Below, one piece after another: positions 42,780-53,084 of a DNA stretch of 64,000 nt. This DNA is from Runella limosa DSM 17973. Its GTDB lineage: Bacteria; Bacteroidota; Bacteroidia; Cytophagales; Spirosomataceae. The stretch covers positions 26,681 through 90,680 of the forward strand of contig NZ_KI519424.1 in the NCBI RefSeq assembly GCF_000482465.1. Reading direction: 5' to 3'. The notes below the pieces were generated by a model. That model made no database searches and was not told the origin of the DNA. It saw nothing but the letters and a program-made list of their open reading frames with translations. Within the stretch, counting starts at the first letter, position 1. The number at the start of each line of letters is the position of its first letter. A program made the position numbers and the translations under genes.

Positions 42780-44042
42780 TTAAGGAATCAATTTCACGGT
42801 ATGGCAACCTTTAGGGGCGCTAATTTTTGCCATTTGTTTGGTTAACGAGGGCGTACCACCTTTGTTGACTTTAAAAAATTCGACACCACCGTCACGGCGA
42901 CCGTAGTCGAAGTATTCAAAGACAGATACCGCCACGTTGTCGCCTGATTTGTCGAAGATAATGCTTTCAGGAGCAATGCCTTCAATTTCATAATCAGCTA
43001 CTTTGGTTGCTTTGCCATCTTTTGCCAAAGACAAAAGCGAGACACCCGCTTTGCCTACGCTACCTTCCCAAGGTTGGGCCGAATTGGCTTTATTGGCCGT
43101 TACAATCAACGCACCGTCTGGGCTAATGGCAAAGCTTTCAACGCCAGCCGCTACGGGGGTTTGAGCTACTACTTTATGTTCGGCTGTTTTAGGGTCAGCG
43201 GCAGTCGTATTAAACTGAATCGCCACTAATTCACCCGCTGCGCCGTCTTTTAAATCTGAAACGATAAACAAGCTACCATCTGGTGTGAACGACCCTACGC
43301 CTGGTTTGCCCGTTAATTTTGCGGGTGTTCCAAAAGCTTCAAACGTAGCGATTTTGCCTTGTGGATTGCGTTTTGCTTTATAGAGCCAAATTTCTTTGGT
43401 TTCTTCCACAGTAATGGCGATAAATTCCCCTTCTGGGTGCCAAGTGACGTCAGTAGCGCGGGCATTTTGAAGGTTGAGGGCAATTGGAACGTTACGCGTC
43501 GGCAATCCGCCAGCACCAATCTCGAACATGCGCAACTCTTTGGCGGCTTCTTCCGAGGTAATGAGCATATTGCTTCCTAACATATCGACGGCCAAAGGAT
43601 TTTTACCCACGGTAACTTTACGCGTCGAAGGCTTGGCCATGTTAGAAATGTCAACAATGTACATGGTGCTTCCCGCAGGTAAATCCGTGGCTACATTTTT
43701 AACCGTTTTCACACTGTCGGTCGTTTGACCACGCGTTTCAATGACGTAAGCGTAACGCCCGTCAGACATCACAGCTGCGCTGCGAGACCAGCCAATGGCT
43801 GAGTTTGGAAGGGGGGCACTGCCAAACTCTTGTCCCAATTTCAGAGGAAGTGGAAATACGCTCAAAGCATCTTTTACGCCAACTTCTTTCATCAATTTTC
43901 CGTCAACAACAGCCGAAGCCGCCATGTCGCCGTCTGAAAGGGCCAAGATTCCGCGGGCATTAAATTCAATGGTGGGTTTTTGGGCAATGGCTGCGCTCGC
44001 ACTTAACAGCGCGATTCCCAATGTCAAACGCATTCTTTTCAT
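42780..44042 (-). CDS. Secreted beta-propeller (YncE/lactonase-like) protein
   Basis: A 420-residue protein with a signal peptide (MKRMRLTLGIALLSASAAIA). Repeated blade-like strands include GRYAYVIETRGQT, DVTWHPEGEFIAITVEETKE, GSFTPDGSLFIVSDL and ESFAISPDGALIVTANKANS, each with an SPDG or HPEG turn, as in 7-bladed propellers. No catalytic residues can be assigned. It is likely periplasmic. The gene is monocistronic with its own terminator. Confidence 0.72.
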   Translation of the reverse strand: MKRMRLTLGIALLSASAAIAQKPTIEFNARGILALSDGDMAASAVVDGKLMKEVGVKDALSVFPLPLKLGQEFGSAPLPNSAIGWSRSAAVMSDGRYAYVIETRGQTTDSVKTVKNVATDLPAGSTMYIVDISNMAKPSTRKVTVGKNPLAVDMLGSNMLITSEEAAKELRMFEIGAGGLPTRNVPIALNLQNARATDVTWHPEGEFIAITVEETKEIWLYKAKRNPQGKIATFEAFGTPAKLTGKPGVGSFTPDGSLFIVSDLKDGAAGELVAIQFNTTAADPKTAEHKVVAQTPVAAGVESFAISPDGALIVTANKANSAQPWEGSVGKAGVSLLSLAKDGKATKVADYEIEGIAPESIIFDKSGDNVAVSVFEYFDYGRRDGGVEFFKVNKGGTPSLTKQMAKISAPKGCHTVKLIP

Positions 44043-44110
44043 GAGTTTTTTGTAATGGTTAACAGGTTATACAATATATTACTACTAAGTATGAAAGCGC
44101 ATAATACGAA

Positions 44111-44145
44111 AAAAACCTTTAAAGCACGGAGCTTTAAAGGTTTTT
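44111..44145 (-). terminator. Terminator of rpsT
   Basis: A perfect 15-bp stem, AAAAACCTTTAAAGC and its complement, with loop ACGGA. On the minus strand it ends in T-rich sequence. Confidence 0.9.
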
Positions 44146-44164
44146 CTTTGCAAAAAAGTACAAT

Positions 44165-44431
44165 TTATGCAGTTGCTACCACAAGACGATTAACGTGTTT
44201 CGCCAATTTAGACTTGAGGTTACCCGCTTTGTTTTTGTGAATGACATTCTTTTTTGCCAATCTGTCAAGCATAGAAGATACAGTTTTGTACAATTCTGAT
44301 GCAACAACTTGGTCTTTAGTGTCACGCAACTTACGTACCATTGTACGCGTAGTTTTGTGTTGGTAGCGATTTCTAAGGCGTTTTGTTTCGTTGGCCCGGA
44401 TTCTTTTTAATGCTGACTTATGATTTGCCAT
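44165..44431 (-). CDS. rpsT: 30S ribosomal protein S20
   Basis: An 88-residue basic helical protein from the Met at 44431 ([20 protein letters not shown]). The start, the [14 protein letters not shown] segment and the [20 protein letters not shown] tail are diagnostic. The frame is open to 44479, but that part contains the leader and no S20 homology. The upstream promoter fits the phylum consensus exactly. Confidence 0.97.
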   Translation of the reverse strand: MANHKSALKRIRANETKRLRNRYQHKTTRTMVRKLRDTKDQVVASELYKTVSSMLDRLAKKNVIHKNKAGNLKSKLAKHVNRLVVATA

Positions 44432-44476
44432 TGGTTTTATAAAAAAATAATGTATTTCTGTTCTATAAAAGGAGTG

Positions 44477-44507
44477 CAAAAATAGTCGTTATTTACTAGA
44501 GATGCAA
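44477..44507 (-). promoter_or_regulatory. Promoter of rpsT
   Basis: On the minus strand TTGC, 19 bases, then TATTTTTG (44484-44477). Confidence 0.75.
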
Positions 44508-44709
44508 TTTTTTTGAAGGAAAATTATAGCAAATATTTGACAACGTTAGAAACGACATTAATTCGTGTTTTGTATGAAGGAAGAACAATTTATAGGCAAT
44601 GAACCAAGGAATTTATACGTTTTAAAGTTTGTTTTTCGTTCTTTCGCAAAAATAAATCTTGTACGGAAATTTTATCGTACTTTTCGATTTTTACATCCTT
44701 ATTTACCAC

Positions 44710-47700
44710 ATGTTTCTCAAACGCAGCCTTCTATCCCTGTCCCTTTGTGCCCTTTCGTGGGAGGCGATTCACGCCCAAAACACCCTCGGTTATACTGAGG
44801 CTGATGTTCACTACCGAAATGGGGTCGAACTTTTTGAAAAATCAAACTATTCGGCGGCCAAACAGGAGTTTCGCTATTATTTGGAAAAACGCCCAGCGTT
44901 GCTCAACACCAACGACTACACCGCCGTGACCGCCGAGTACTACACCACCCTGTGTGCGTTGTATGCCGATGCGCCCGAAGCCGAGCTGGCCGTCGATCGG
45001 TTTGTCCGCAATCACCCCGAGCACCCCAAAGCAGCCCTCATCTACAGCGATTTGGGAAAGTATTATTTTGATCGGGGAGATTATGCCAACGCCATTACGT
45101 ACCTCTCCAAAGCATTGGATCGCAGTTCAAACTACTACGCTGCCACCGAAACCCGCTACAAATTAGGGTTGTCGTATTACAGCACCAAGCAGTTTGCGCC
45201 CGCACTCCGTTATTTTGCGGAAGTACAACAAGACGCCACCAGCGATTATTTTGCGCCAGCGGCTTATTATGCGGGGGTCATCAATTATCAAAACGGCAAA
45301 TACGACGATGCTTACCGTAATTTCAAAAACATCGAATCGCATCCACAGTATAAAATGGACGCCCCCAACTGGATTGTGTCTTCGTTGTACCAAGCCGAGC
45401 GGTACGACGATTTGATTGCGTACGCCGAGCCATTGTTGCGCCGTTCGCAAGGAGGAGGAGTCAAGCTGAATGACGTTGCCTTGTACGCCGCCGAGGTACT
45501 TTACAACCGAGGTAATTATGCCGATGCGGCCAAATATTATGCCCAGTATGTTCAATTGAAGGGACGTGAAACCCCCATGCCAGCACCTATCCAATTTCGA
45601 TATGGACATTCGTTGTTCAAAACGGGCAATTATCCTGGGGCGGTCGATCAATTAAAAGGTGTTGCAACCCGCAAGGACACAACGGGGCAGTTTGGGTCGT
45701 ATATTTTGGCCATCAGCCACCTTCAGACCAAGAACCCCCAAGCGGCGTTGACGGGCTTTGACAATGCGGCCAAGTTGAAATTTAACAAAGTGATTCAAGA
45801 AGAAGCGTCTTTCAATCACGCCAAAGTTCAGTTAGAGCTCAACAACCAATCGGCGGCTTTTACGGAATTTCAGGAGTTTATCAAAAACTTCCCGAACAGT
45901 GAGTACGAAGAAGAGGCCACCAAGCTATCAATCCTAGCTTTGACCAAATCCAACAATAGTGCAGCAGCCGTGGCCTATATCGAAAAGTTGAAAAAAATAG
46001 ATGAGGCAACCAAAGCTGCCTACCAGCGCCAAACCATGAACTTGGGAATTGCTGACTTTAACGCCGAACGCTACGCCCAAGCAATTGTAAACTTTGACAA
46101 GTCGCTCAAATATACCCCTGATTCCGAAATTGCGTTGGCGGCTACCTACCAAAAAGGAGAAGCTTTCTCGGCCTTAAACCGCTACGGAGAAGCCATCCCG
46201 ATGTATCAGCAATTGATTCGGAGCAACCCGACCTCTCCCTACGGCATTCGTAGTTTGTATTCGATGGGATACGCCTATTACAATACCAAAGACTACAAAG
46301 CGGCGGTGACGAATTTCCAACAGTATATTACTAAAGGAAAAGGCGTGGGAGAGCCACAAACGATTGAAGATGCGACCATCCGAATCGCAGATTGTTATTT
46401 GACCGATAAAAACTACGCGCAAGCCACCGCCATGTACGACAAAGCGATCAACGATGGTCGTTTGGACCGTGACTATGCCTTGTATCAAAAAGGGTTGATT
46501 TTGACCTACCAAGAGAAAGACACGGAGGCAAAAGCGCAGTTTGATAAGGTGATTGCCCAATTCCCTACTTCGCGCTATGCCGATGACGCCTTGTTTCAGT
46601 CGGCCAACATTGATTTAGAGAAAGGAAATTACCAAGCGGCCATTCGTGCTTATACGCGTTTGGTCAAAGACAAACCACGCAGTTATTTGATTCCGCCTGC
46701 GTTGTTGAAGCGCGCCTTGGCTTATAACAACATTCAGGTATATGAAGAAGCCATTCGCGACTACAAGCAGATTTTGTCAGAGTATTCAGATGCCCCAGCG
46801 GCCAAAGAAGCCTTATTAGGGTTACAAGCGACGTTGGAAAACGCGGGCAGAACGGAAGAAATGTCGAATGTTTTGGCCGATTATAAAAAGAAAAATCCGC
46901 AAAGTACCGAAACTGAAAAATTGGAATTTGAAACAGCCAAAGGGTTGTACGGCGATGGCAAGTACCCACAAGCCATCAAGGCACTCCAAAGCTTTATCCG
47001 CGATTATCCCAACAGCAAATTGGCGACAGAAGCACGTTATTTGGGGGGAGAAAGCTATTACCGCAACAACGATAACGCCAATGCCCTCAAACTTTTCAGC
47101 TTGGTTATTTCGGAAGGTGATCAGCGGTTTTCACCCAAAGCAGCTTTGCGGGCGGGAGACATTGAAGCGCAAAACCAAAACTACCCGCAAGCGGTTCGCA
47201 ATTTTAATTTGCTCTATGCCCAATCAGATAGCAAAACAGACCGCGTGACGGGCTTGATGCGTTTGATGGATACGTATTTTTCGATGAAAAAATACGATTC
47301 AACGGCCTATTACGCGCGTGAAGTGATGAATGCAGGAGACGTGATCCCTGGTTCGACCAAAAAAGCGCAGATGCAAATGGCCAAGGTCTATATTGAAAAA
47401 GCAGATTACAAAACGGCGGATGCAGAATTGAAAAAAATAGTGGCTGCCAACAAAGACGAATTTGGGGCTGAGGCAAAATACTGGGCGTCAGAATCATTGT
47501 TTCGTCAGGGCAAATTGAAAGAAGCACAGGCGTCGGTGATGGAACTCAACAAACAATACGCCGATTATGAGCGTTGGCGGGTTCGCGCCTTTATTTTATT
47601 GGCCGATGTGTATGTAGGGCTAAAAGACCCCGACCAAGCCAAAGCCACTTTGCAATCGGTCATTGAAAATGCCGAAGACAAAGACGCCATTGAGTTGGCC

Positions 47701-47727
47701 AAATCAAAACTAGCCGCTTTACAATAA
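44710..47727 (+). CDS. Large secreted TPR protein, about 1005 aa
   Basis: A signal peptide (MFLKRSLLSLSLCALSWEAI, then HAQ) opens the protein. Roughly 25 TPR or TPR-like units run to the end, for example YSDLGKYYFDRGDYANAITY, RYKLGLSYYSTKQFAPALRY, GIRSLYSMGYAYYNTKDYKA and EARYLGGESYYRNNDNANAL. It probably works in the periplasm or at the inner face of the outer membrane. It is 18 bp upstream of an outer-membrane barrel gene and co-directional, suggesting a complex. The frame is open to 44659, but the start chosen gives a clean signal. Confidence 0.82.
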   Translation: MFLKRSLLSLSLCALSWEAIHAQNTLGYTEADVHYRNGVELFEKSNYSAAKQEFRYYLEKRPALLNTNDYTAVTAEYYTTLCALYADAPEAELAVDRFVRNHPEHPKAALIYSDLGKYYFDRGDYANAITYLSKALDRSSNYYAATETRYKLGLSYYSTKQFAPALRYFAEVQQDATSDYFAPAAYYAGVINYQNGKYDDAYRNFKNIESHPQYKMDAPNWIVSSLYQAERYDDLIAYAEPLLRRSQGGGVKLNDVALYAAEVLYNRGNYADAAKYYAQYVQLKGRETPMPAPIQFRYGHSLFKTGNYPGAVDQLKGVATRKDTTGQFGSYILAISHLQTKNPQAALTGFDNAAKLKFNKVIQEEASFNHAKVQLELNNQSAAFTEFQEFIKNFPNSEYEEEATKLSILALTKSNNSAAAVAYIEKLKKIDEATKAAYQRQTMNLGIADFNAERYAQAIVNFDKSLKYTPDSEIALAATYQKGEAFSALNRYGEAIPMYQQLIRSNPTSPYGIRSLYSMGYAYYNTKDYKAAVTNFQQYITKGKGVGEPQTIEDATIRIADCYLTDKNYAQATAMYDKAINDGRLDRDYALYQKGLILTYQEKDTEAKAQFDKVIAQFPTSRYADDALFQSANIDLEKGNYQAAIRAYTRLVKDKPRSYLIPPALLKRALAYNNIQVYEEAIRDYKQILSEYSDAPAAKEALLGLQATLENAGRTEEMSNVLADYKKKNPQSTETEKLEFETAKGLYGDGKYPQAIKALQSFIRDYPNSKLATEARYLGGESYYRNNDNANALKLFSLVISEGDQRFSPKAALRAGDIEAQNQNYPQAVRNFNLLYAQSDSKTDRVTGLMRLMDTYFSMKKYDSTAYYAREVMNAGDVIPGSTKKAQMQMAKVYIEKADYKTADAELKKIVAANKDEFGAEAKYWASESLFRQGKLKEAQASVMELNKQYADYERWRVRAFILLADVYVGLKDPDQAKATLQSVIENAEDKDAIELAKSKLAALQ

Positions 47728-47745
47728 CCTTAGCACTTAAAAAGA

Positions 47746-49413
47746 ATGAAGAAAGTCCCATCGATAAAACCTCTCCGCTTGCTGGTTGTGGCAAGTTGTT
47801 TTTCGCTGCCTGTGTTGGCACAAAAACAATCGGGAGAAATTGACAGCCAAACCTTTGAAGTAGAGAAAAAGAAAAAGATTGAGTTGCCCCCCGCCAACCG
47901 CCTTTACAACAAACTTCAACCTTTTACGAGTGAAGAAGACAACCGAAAGCTGAATTATGAGTTTCGTACGCCCAAATTAACGCTCGGAACGCCCAAAATC
48001 ACGCCTACGGTATTGCCAGTCAACGGGGAAAACAAAGAAGACGAAGGTGGAAACCTCAATAATTACGTCAAAGTAGGGGGAGGTAATTACGGTAAGATTT
48101 ACGGAGAAACATTTATTGGTAACAATACCGAAGATTTAGCCTACGACATTCATTTCAAACACTTGTCCAACCAAACGGGACCCGTTGACGGTCAAAACTC
48201 GGCCAACAGCGAAAACCGCCTCAAACTCAACGGGCAGTACATTGGTAATTCGTTTAAATTGGGCGGAACGGCCTTTTACGACCGCGACAACTATTATTTT
48301 TACGCCAATCGTTCGGCACCTAACGCCGAAATCTTGAAGGGAAATATCCGCCAAACAATCAACACCTTTGGCGTACAAGTAGGGTTGGATAACATTGACA
48401 ACAACAAGTTTATTGATTATTCCATCAAAACGTCCCTGTACCGACTCAGCGACCGTTACAGTGCGGCTGAGACCGATTGGGGTACCAATTTTTCGGGTTC
48501 AGTTCCCATTACCGAAAACATTTTTGCGTTGTTGAATGCCGATGCTTACGTTTCTCAACGCACCGATGCCGAAACTTTCAAACGGAATTTGTTCAGTGTC
48601 AAACCAGCTTTTAAATTTTCGTACGATGCCTTTACGGTAACGGCAGCTTTCAAAGCCGTTAACGAAACCGACGACCGCCTCAAAATCAACCGTACCGTTG
48701 GCTTCCCGCAAGTAGAAGTGGATGCCGTTCCATTGGCGGGTGTGCACGTATTTGCGGGTTACGGTGGCGACCTCAACCGTAATACCTTGCGCTCGTTGTT
48801 GGGCGAAAATCGTTGGTTAGCCCCCAATGTTACCATTGCCAATACCGAACGAAGCCGTGATATTTACGGAGGTTTTAAGGGTGAGTTAGGCCCTAGTTTT
48901 CAGTTTGAAGGAAAAGTGTCGTACGCAACTTTCAAAAACTTCTACGGCTTCAACAACGATTGGTTGGATAGCACCAAATTTGCGGTTGTGTATGATGCCG
49001 ACTACATCAAAGTCTTAACTGTGTCGGCCCAAGTGGGGTACCAATACCAAAACATTGTTCGCTCGACGCTTCGGGGAGATTTTTATGATTACAACGTCAA
49101 ACGCCTAGAAGCACCGTGGGGCCGCCCACGTTCGACGGTGACGTGGAACAACTCCTTTGTATTCAGCAAAAAAATGTTTGCAACCATCGACGCCTATTAC
49201 ATTGGTGGGTTAAAAAACAAAAACTTTCAAACGGGCACAACGCACAACCTCAAGCCGATCGTCGATTTAAACCTAAAAATAGATTATTTATTGACGCGTA
49301 ATTTTTCAGCATTCGCTTCCATCAATAACCTATTAGGTAAGAACTACGAACGCTATTTGTATTATCCGCAACAGGGTCTCAACTTCTTAGCGGGATTGTC
49401 GTTTCAGTTTTAG
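47746..49413 (+). CDS. Outer-membrane beta-barrel protein, plugless
   Basis: A 555-residue protein with a signal peptide (MKKVPSIKPLRLLVVASCFS). An Arg/Lys/Pro-rich N-terminal part (about 30-95) carries no plug domain. Alternating amphipathic strands follow, with frequent NGxY and GGxxxxR turns, ending INNLLGKNYERYLYYPQQGL and a final Phe (LSFQF), the usual BAM signal. It is TonB-receptor-like in its barrel but lacks the plug. With the TPR protein before it and the HU/SPOR and TonB-like genes after, it looks like part of an envelope module. Confidence 0.8.
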   Translation: MKKVPSIKPLRLLVVASCFSLPVLAQKQSGEIDSQTFEVEKKKKIELPPANRLYNKLQPFTSEEDNRKLNYEFRTPKLTLGTPKITPTVLPVNGENKEDEGGNLNNYVKVGGGNYGKIYGETFIGNNTEDLAYDIHFKHLSNQTGPVDGQNSANSENRLKLNGQYIGNSFKLGGTAFYDRDNYYFYANRSAPNAEILKGNIRQTINTFGVQVGLDNIDNNKFIDYSIKTSLYRLSDRYSAAETDWGTNFSGSVPITENIFALLNADAYVSQRTDAETFKRNLFSVKPAFKFSYDAFTVTAAFKAVNETDDRLKINRTVGFPQVEVDAVPLAGVHVFAGYGGDLNRNTLRSLLGENRWLAPNVTIANTERSRDIYGGFKGELGPSFQFEGKVSYATFKNFYGFNNDWLDSTKFAVVYDADYIKVLTVSAQVGYQYQNIVRSTLRGDFYDYNVKRLEAPWGRPRSTVTWNNSFVFSKKMFATIDAYYIGGLKNKNFQTGTTHNLKPIVDLNLKIDYLLTRNFSAFASINNLLGKNYERYLYYPQQGLNFLAGLSFQF

Positions 49414-49481
49414 ATTATTTTTTTTTGGACGCCATACAGTTCTAATCTAAGCAATTAACGCACTTTATTCGACCTAATTCA

Positions 49482-49516
49482 AAGCAATAGCCCGCGCGGC
49501 TATTGCTTTTTTTTTA
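49482..49516 (+). terminator. Terminator after the beta-barrel gene
   Basis: AAAGCAATAGCC (49482-49493) and GGCTATTGCTTT (49499-49510) with T9. Confidence 0.9.
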
Positions 49517-49568
49517 TCTTCTCTGTACCTTAGTACCCAAATCCCCATAAACAGGTTACATAACAAAC

Positions 49569-50696
49569 ATGATTTCTGTCCTAGATTACACCCGTAAACT
49601 ATTGTATGAACATGACTGCGTCGTGCTCCCCGATTTGGGTGGTTTTTTGGCGTATTTTAGTCATGCGTTTTACAGCGAGCAAAACGCCCTTTACCATGCA
49701 CCGCAGAAGCGAGTAGCGTTCAATGAGGCGTTGAAACTAGATGACGGATTGCTGACTCACTACATGACTATCAACGAACAAATTACGCGGGAGGAAGCCC
49801 AAACGCGCGTTCGTCAGTTTGTGGAGGAGATCAAAAATACCATCAAAGAAAAAGGCAACTATACGTTGGATGGAATCGGTATCCTTGATACCAACGACGA
49901 AGGTAAACTTCAGTTTGAACCAACAGTTGATACTAATTTTTACGCAGAAGGCTTTGGCTTAAAGTCGGTTTCGCTGGCACCTGCCGCTTCAATTGACGTA
50001 TCTGGAAAATCCAATGAGGATTGGACTTCTGACGACCGTCCTGCGGAAGAACTCGAACTTGAAATTCCTCGCCGCCGTCGTACCCGAATTGTGATGTACA
50101 TCGGTGGGGTACTATTGATTGGTACGGTGCTTTTTGCCAGCATCACCCAGCTTCCATCCGAAAGTTTAAAGTCAAGCCTGAATCCTTTTGAATTGATAAC
50201 GACGGTGAAGGGGTGGTTGGCAACTGATAAAAAAACTAACACTGTTAAAAAAGAAGAAGTTGTAGCGACTGAAAATGTGGTTGTACCGAAGGAAGAGGTT
50301 GTTAGTGAGGTAGTTGCTCAAGAAGAACCCGCGGTAGTGATTAAAAAAGAGGAGGAGCCAGTAGCAGCAACAAAAGAAACGGCGAAAGTTGAGGAAAAAC
50401 AAGTTGCTCCTGCTAGAAACCAAGAAACGGTGGTAACCCCCGCGCCTAGTTCGGATGTAAACGGGGAGTTTTTGGTGATTGCAGGTGGATTTTCTAAAAT
50501 TGAAAATGCCCGTAACTTGACCGCCAAGCTCCAGAGCCATGGCTACAGCGATGCCACGATTTTGAATCCAGAGCCAAACGATGGAAAACTGATCATTGTA
50601 TCGGCCATTGCCTGCGAATCATCGGTCAAAGCCAAATCACAAGTAGCGCAAATCAGTCGCTTGGCAGGTGCAAAAGCGTACGTGATTCATAAATAA
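49569..50696 (+). CDS. CCDC81-like HU domain and SPOR domain membrane protein
   Basis: A 375-residue protein. Residues about 1-120 form the prokaryotic CCDC81-like HU domain (YTRKLLYEHDCVVLPDLGGF, then NEALKLDDGLLTHYM). A transmembrane helix follows at about 173-193 after the basic RRRRTR, then a Glu/Val/Lys-rich periplasmic linker (about 225-300). The C-terminal SPOR domain (about 302-375, FLVIAGGFSKIENARNLTAK) should bind denuded septal peptidoglycan. The topology puts the HU-like domain in the cytoplasm and SPOR in the periplasm, linking the division site with a cytoplasmic partner. Confidence 0.88.
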   Translation: MISVLDYTRKLLYEHDCVVLPDLGGFLAYFSHAFYSEQNALYHAPQKRVAFNEALKLDDGLLTHYMTINEQITREEAQTRVRQFVEEIKNTIKEKGNYTLDGIGILDTNDEGKLQFEPTVDTNFYAEGFGLKSVSLAPAASIDVSGKSNEDWTSDDRPAEELELEIPRRRRTRIVMYIGGVLLIGTVLFASITQLPSESLKSSLNPFELITTVKGWLATDKKTNTVKKEEVVATENVVVPKEEVVSEVVAQEEPAVVIKKEEEPVAATKETAKVEEKQVAPARNQETVVTPAPSSDVNGEFLVIAGGFSKIENARNLTAKLQSHGYSDATILNPEPNDGKLIIVSAIACESSVKAKSQVAQISRLAGAKAYVIHK

Positions 50697-50714
50697 TTTA
50701 GGTAGTAAATAATT

Positions 50715-50742
50715 AAAAAAGGGGCAAAAGCCCCTTTTTTTT
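50715..50742 (+). terminator. Terminator after the HU/SPOR gene
   Basis: AAAAAAGGGGC-AAAA-GCCCCTTTTTT with T-run. Confidence 0.9.
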
Positions 50743-50801
50743 GTGCTCGTATATATTTTACCCTTATTTTGCGTTAATTCAAAAATTACACACATTCACC
50801 C

Positions 50802-51734
50802 ATGTCGATACTTGTCAATACGAAAGAAGACAGAGAGCACCAAATGATAGGATTAGCGGGTGCGACTATCATTACCTCTGCGCTTATTACGATTACACTT
50901 TTTGTGAAAATTTATCATGCGCTTCCCAAAACGGAAGCCATTGAGTACGTGGAAGTGAATTTTGGAACGGATGATGCGGGTTACGGAAAAATCCAGACCT
51001 ATAACAAAGCGAGTGATTCGCCTCGGGCTGAAAACGTAAAAAAATCGGATGATACGCCCAAGGTAAAAGCCACGCCAACACCTAAGGTTACACCGCCACC
51101 CACGCCTAAAGTAGAAACGCCTAAACCTGTAAAAACGGCGCCCGTAAAACCGCCAATTACGAGTAAATTGGAAAGTCCCGTTGAAACAAAGGCCGAAACC
51201 AAACCTACCAAAACGGAGTCAAAATCAACAACGCCCGCGCCACCTGCTCCTACAAAGCCTGCCCCTGAGCCCAAAAAAGTGGATGAAGATGCTTTGTTTA
51301 AAAAATCATCGGGTAGTTCAAAAGGAAGCAATGGAACCAACGGAACTGCCTCGGGAACGGGTGGAAATAACAATGGTGACAAACCAGGAACGGTAGGCGA
51401 CCAAGGAAACCCCAAAGGAAGCATCGACGCTAGTAGCCTTTATGGTAAGCCAGGCGGTGCTAAAACAGGCTTGGCCCTCAACGTATCTGGGTGGGGAATG
51501 GGTGCCCGTCCGCAAGTGAATGACGACTCTGACGAATCGGGACGGATTGTTTTTGAAATTACCGTGGACGATACAGGCGACATCATCGGTGTGCGGGTAA
51601 AAGAATCAACCGTTAGCCAGTCGGTAGTAGAGGTCTATAAACGGGCTGTCAGCCGCATGAAACTGGTACCAAAGTCAGAAAATGTTCCTTCCACTTCCAA
51701 AGGAACCATTACTTTCAATATCAAGAGTAGATAA
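50802..51734 (+). CDS. TonB-like energy transducer
   Basis: A 310-residue protein with one N-terminal membrane helix (about 17-36), a Pro/Lys/Thr spacer (about 80-165) spanning the periplasm, a Gly/Asn-rich section (about 170-210) and a C-terminal TonB-like domain (about 245-310, GRIVFEITVDDTGDIIGVRV, then PSTSKGTITFNIKS). ExbB and ExbD are not adjacent. In related genomes this gene often precedes folC, as here; that is from memory. Confidence 0.82.
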   Translation: MSILVNTKEDREHQMIGLAGATIITSALITITLFVKIYHALPKTEAIEYVEVNFGTDDAGYGKIQTYNKASDSPRAENVKKSDDTPKVKATPTPKVTPPPTPKVETPKPVKTAPVKPPITSKLESPVETKAETKPTKTESKSTTPAPPAPTKPAPEPKKVDEDALFKKSSGSSKGSNGTNGTASGTGGNNNGDKPGTVGDQGNPKGSIDASSLYGKPGGAKTGLALNVSGWGMGARPQVNDDSDESGRIVFEITVDDTGDIIGVRVKESTVSQSVVEVYKRAVSRMKLVPKSENVPSTSKGTITFNIKSR

Positions 51735-51803
51735 TTCTTTCCATAAAAAAATCCCTGAAAAGGGAATAAGGGGGCTAGATTGCCCCTTTATTTTTGTTAT
51801 CCC

Positions 51804-53084
51804 ATGAACTACGAACAAACCATTTCCTATTTGTACAGCCGCTTGCCCGCTTTTCATCGCGTAGGAGCAGTGGCGATGAAAGCAGGATTAACCAACATTA
51901 CGGCCTTGTGTGAAGCTTTGGGAAACCCACATACCCAATTTAAAAGCATTCACGTGGCAGGAACAAACGGCAAGGGGAGTACTTCACATTTGCTTTCGGC
52001 GGTGTTACAATCGGCGGGCTATACCGTCGGATTACACACATCACCGCATTTAAAGTCGTTTACCGAGCGCTTTAAAATCAATGGTCAACCATGTCCTACG
52101 CAAACGATTGTGGACTTTGTAGCCAACCACCAAGACCTTATTGAGCGCATACAACCCTCATTTTTTGAAATAAGTGTGGCATTAGCGTTTGATTATTTTG
52201 CCCAACAACGGGTGGACATTGCCATCATAGAAGTGGGGTTGGGCGGACGGCTGGACTCTACAAACATCATCACACCCATTCTGTCGGTCATCACCAACAT
52301 CAGTTTTGACCATACTGACTTGTTGGGAGATACCTTAGAAAAAATTGCGGGAGAAAAAGCGGGAATTATTAAACCCCATGTGCCTGTAGTGATTTCGGAA
52401 ACTCAGCCTGAGACGGAACCCGTCTTTCGGGCCAAAGCCCAAGAATGTCATGCGCCCATTGTTTTTGCAGATCAACACTTCCAAGTCATGGAGACATCGC
52501 TATCAGCGGGGTATCGAGAAGTTACAATTAAGTCTATTAATTCAATAATTAAAACCTATAAAATAGATTTACTTGGTATTTATCAGGCTAAAAATATCTT
52601 GGGTGTCTTGCAGGCTGTACAAGAATTAAGAATGCAAGGGTGGGAGATAAGCGATGCACAGCTAGAAGCAGGTTTGTCCCAGGCCACACAACTCAGCCAG
52701 TTGAAAGGACGTTGGCAAGTTTTACAACAAACTCCAATGGTGGTGGCTGATGTCGCTCACAATGATGGAGGACTCAAAGAAACCCTGAACCAACTTCATT
52801 ACTACGATTACACAGGATTACGTTTTGTACTTGGTTTTGTCAAAGACAAAGACGTAGCTGGCGTACTTGGGTTATTTCCAAAAGAGGCCACATACTATTT
52901 TTGCGCAGCTGATTTACCAAGGTCCTTGCCTGCAATCGAACTACAAACCCTTGCGGCCACTTTAGGTTTATCGGGGGAGACATATTCTTCCGTCGCAGAA
53001 GCTTTAAACGCAGCCCTTAGGGAATCCTTACCCACCGATATTATTTATATTGGAGGTAGCACATTCGTAGTCGCTGAGGTTTAA
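51804..53084 (+). CDS. folC: Folylpolyglutamate/dihydrofolate synthase
   Basis: A 426-residue Mur-ligase-family enzyme from the Met at 51804. The P-loop VAGTNGKGST is at 51-60, SPHLKSFTERFKING follows, and EVGLGGRLDSTNII is the family signature. ADVAHNDGGLKETLNQL replaces the usual DGAHN with DVAHN in the C-terminal ATP site. It adds glutamates to folates and may also make dihydrofolate. A short hairpin with T-run just upstream (51747-51794) separates it from the TonB-like gene. Confidence 0.93.
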   Translation: MNYEQTISYLYSRLPAFHRVGAVAMKAGLTNITALCEALGNPHTQFKSIHVAGTNGKGSTSHLLSAVLQSAGYTVGLHTSPHLKSFTERFKINGQPCPTQTIVDFVANHQDLIERIQPSFFEISVALAFDYFAQQRVDIAIIEVGLGGRLDSTNIITPILSVITNISFDHTDLLGDTLEKIAGEKAGIIKPHVPVVISETQPETEPVFRAKAQECHAPIVFADQHFQVMETSLSAGYREVTIKSINSIIKTYKIDLLGIYQAKNILGVLQAVQELRMQGWEISDAQLEAGLSQATQLSQLKGRWQVLQQTPMVVADVAHNDGGLKETLNQLHYYDYTGLRFVLGFVKDKDVAGVLGLFPKEATYYFCAADLPRSLPAIELQTLAATLGLSGETYSSVAEALNAALRESLPTDIIYIGGSTFVVAEV

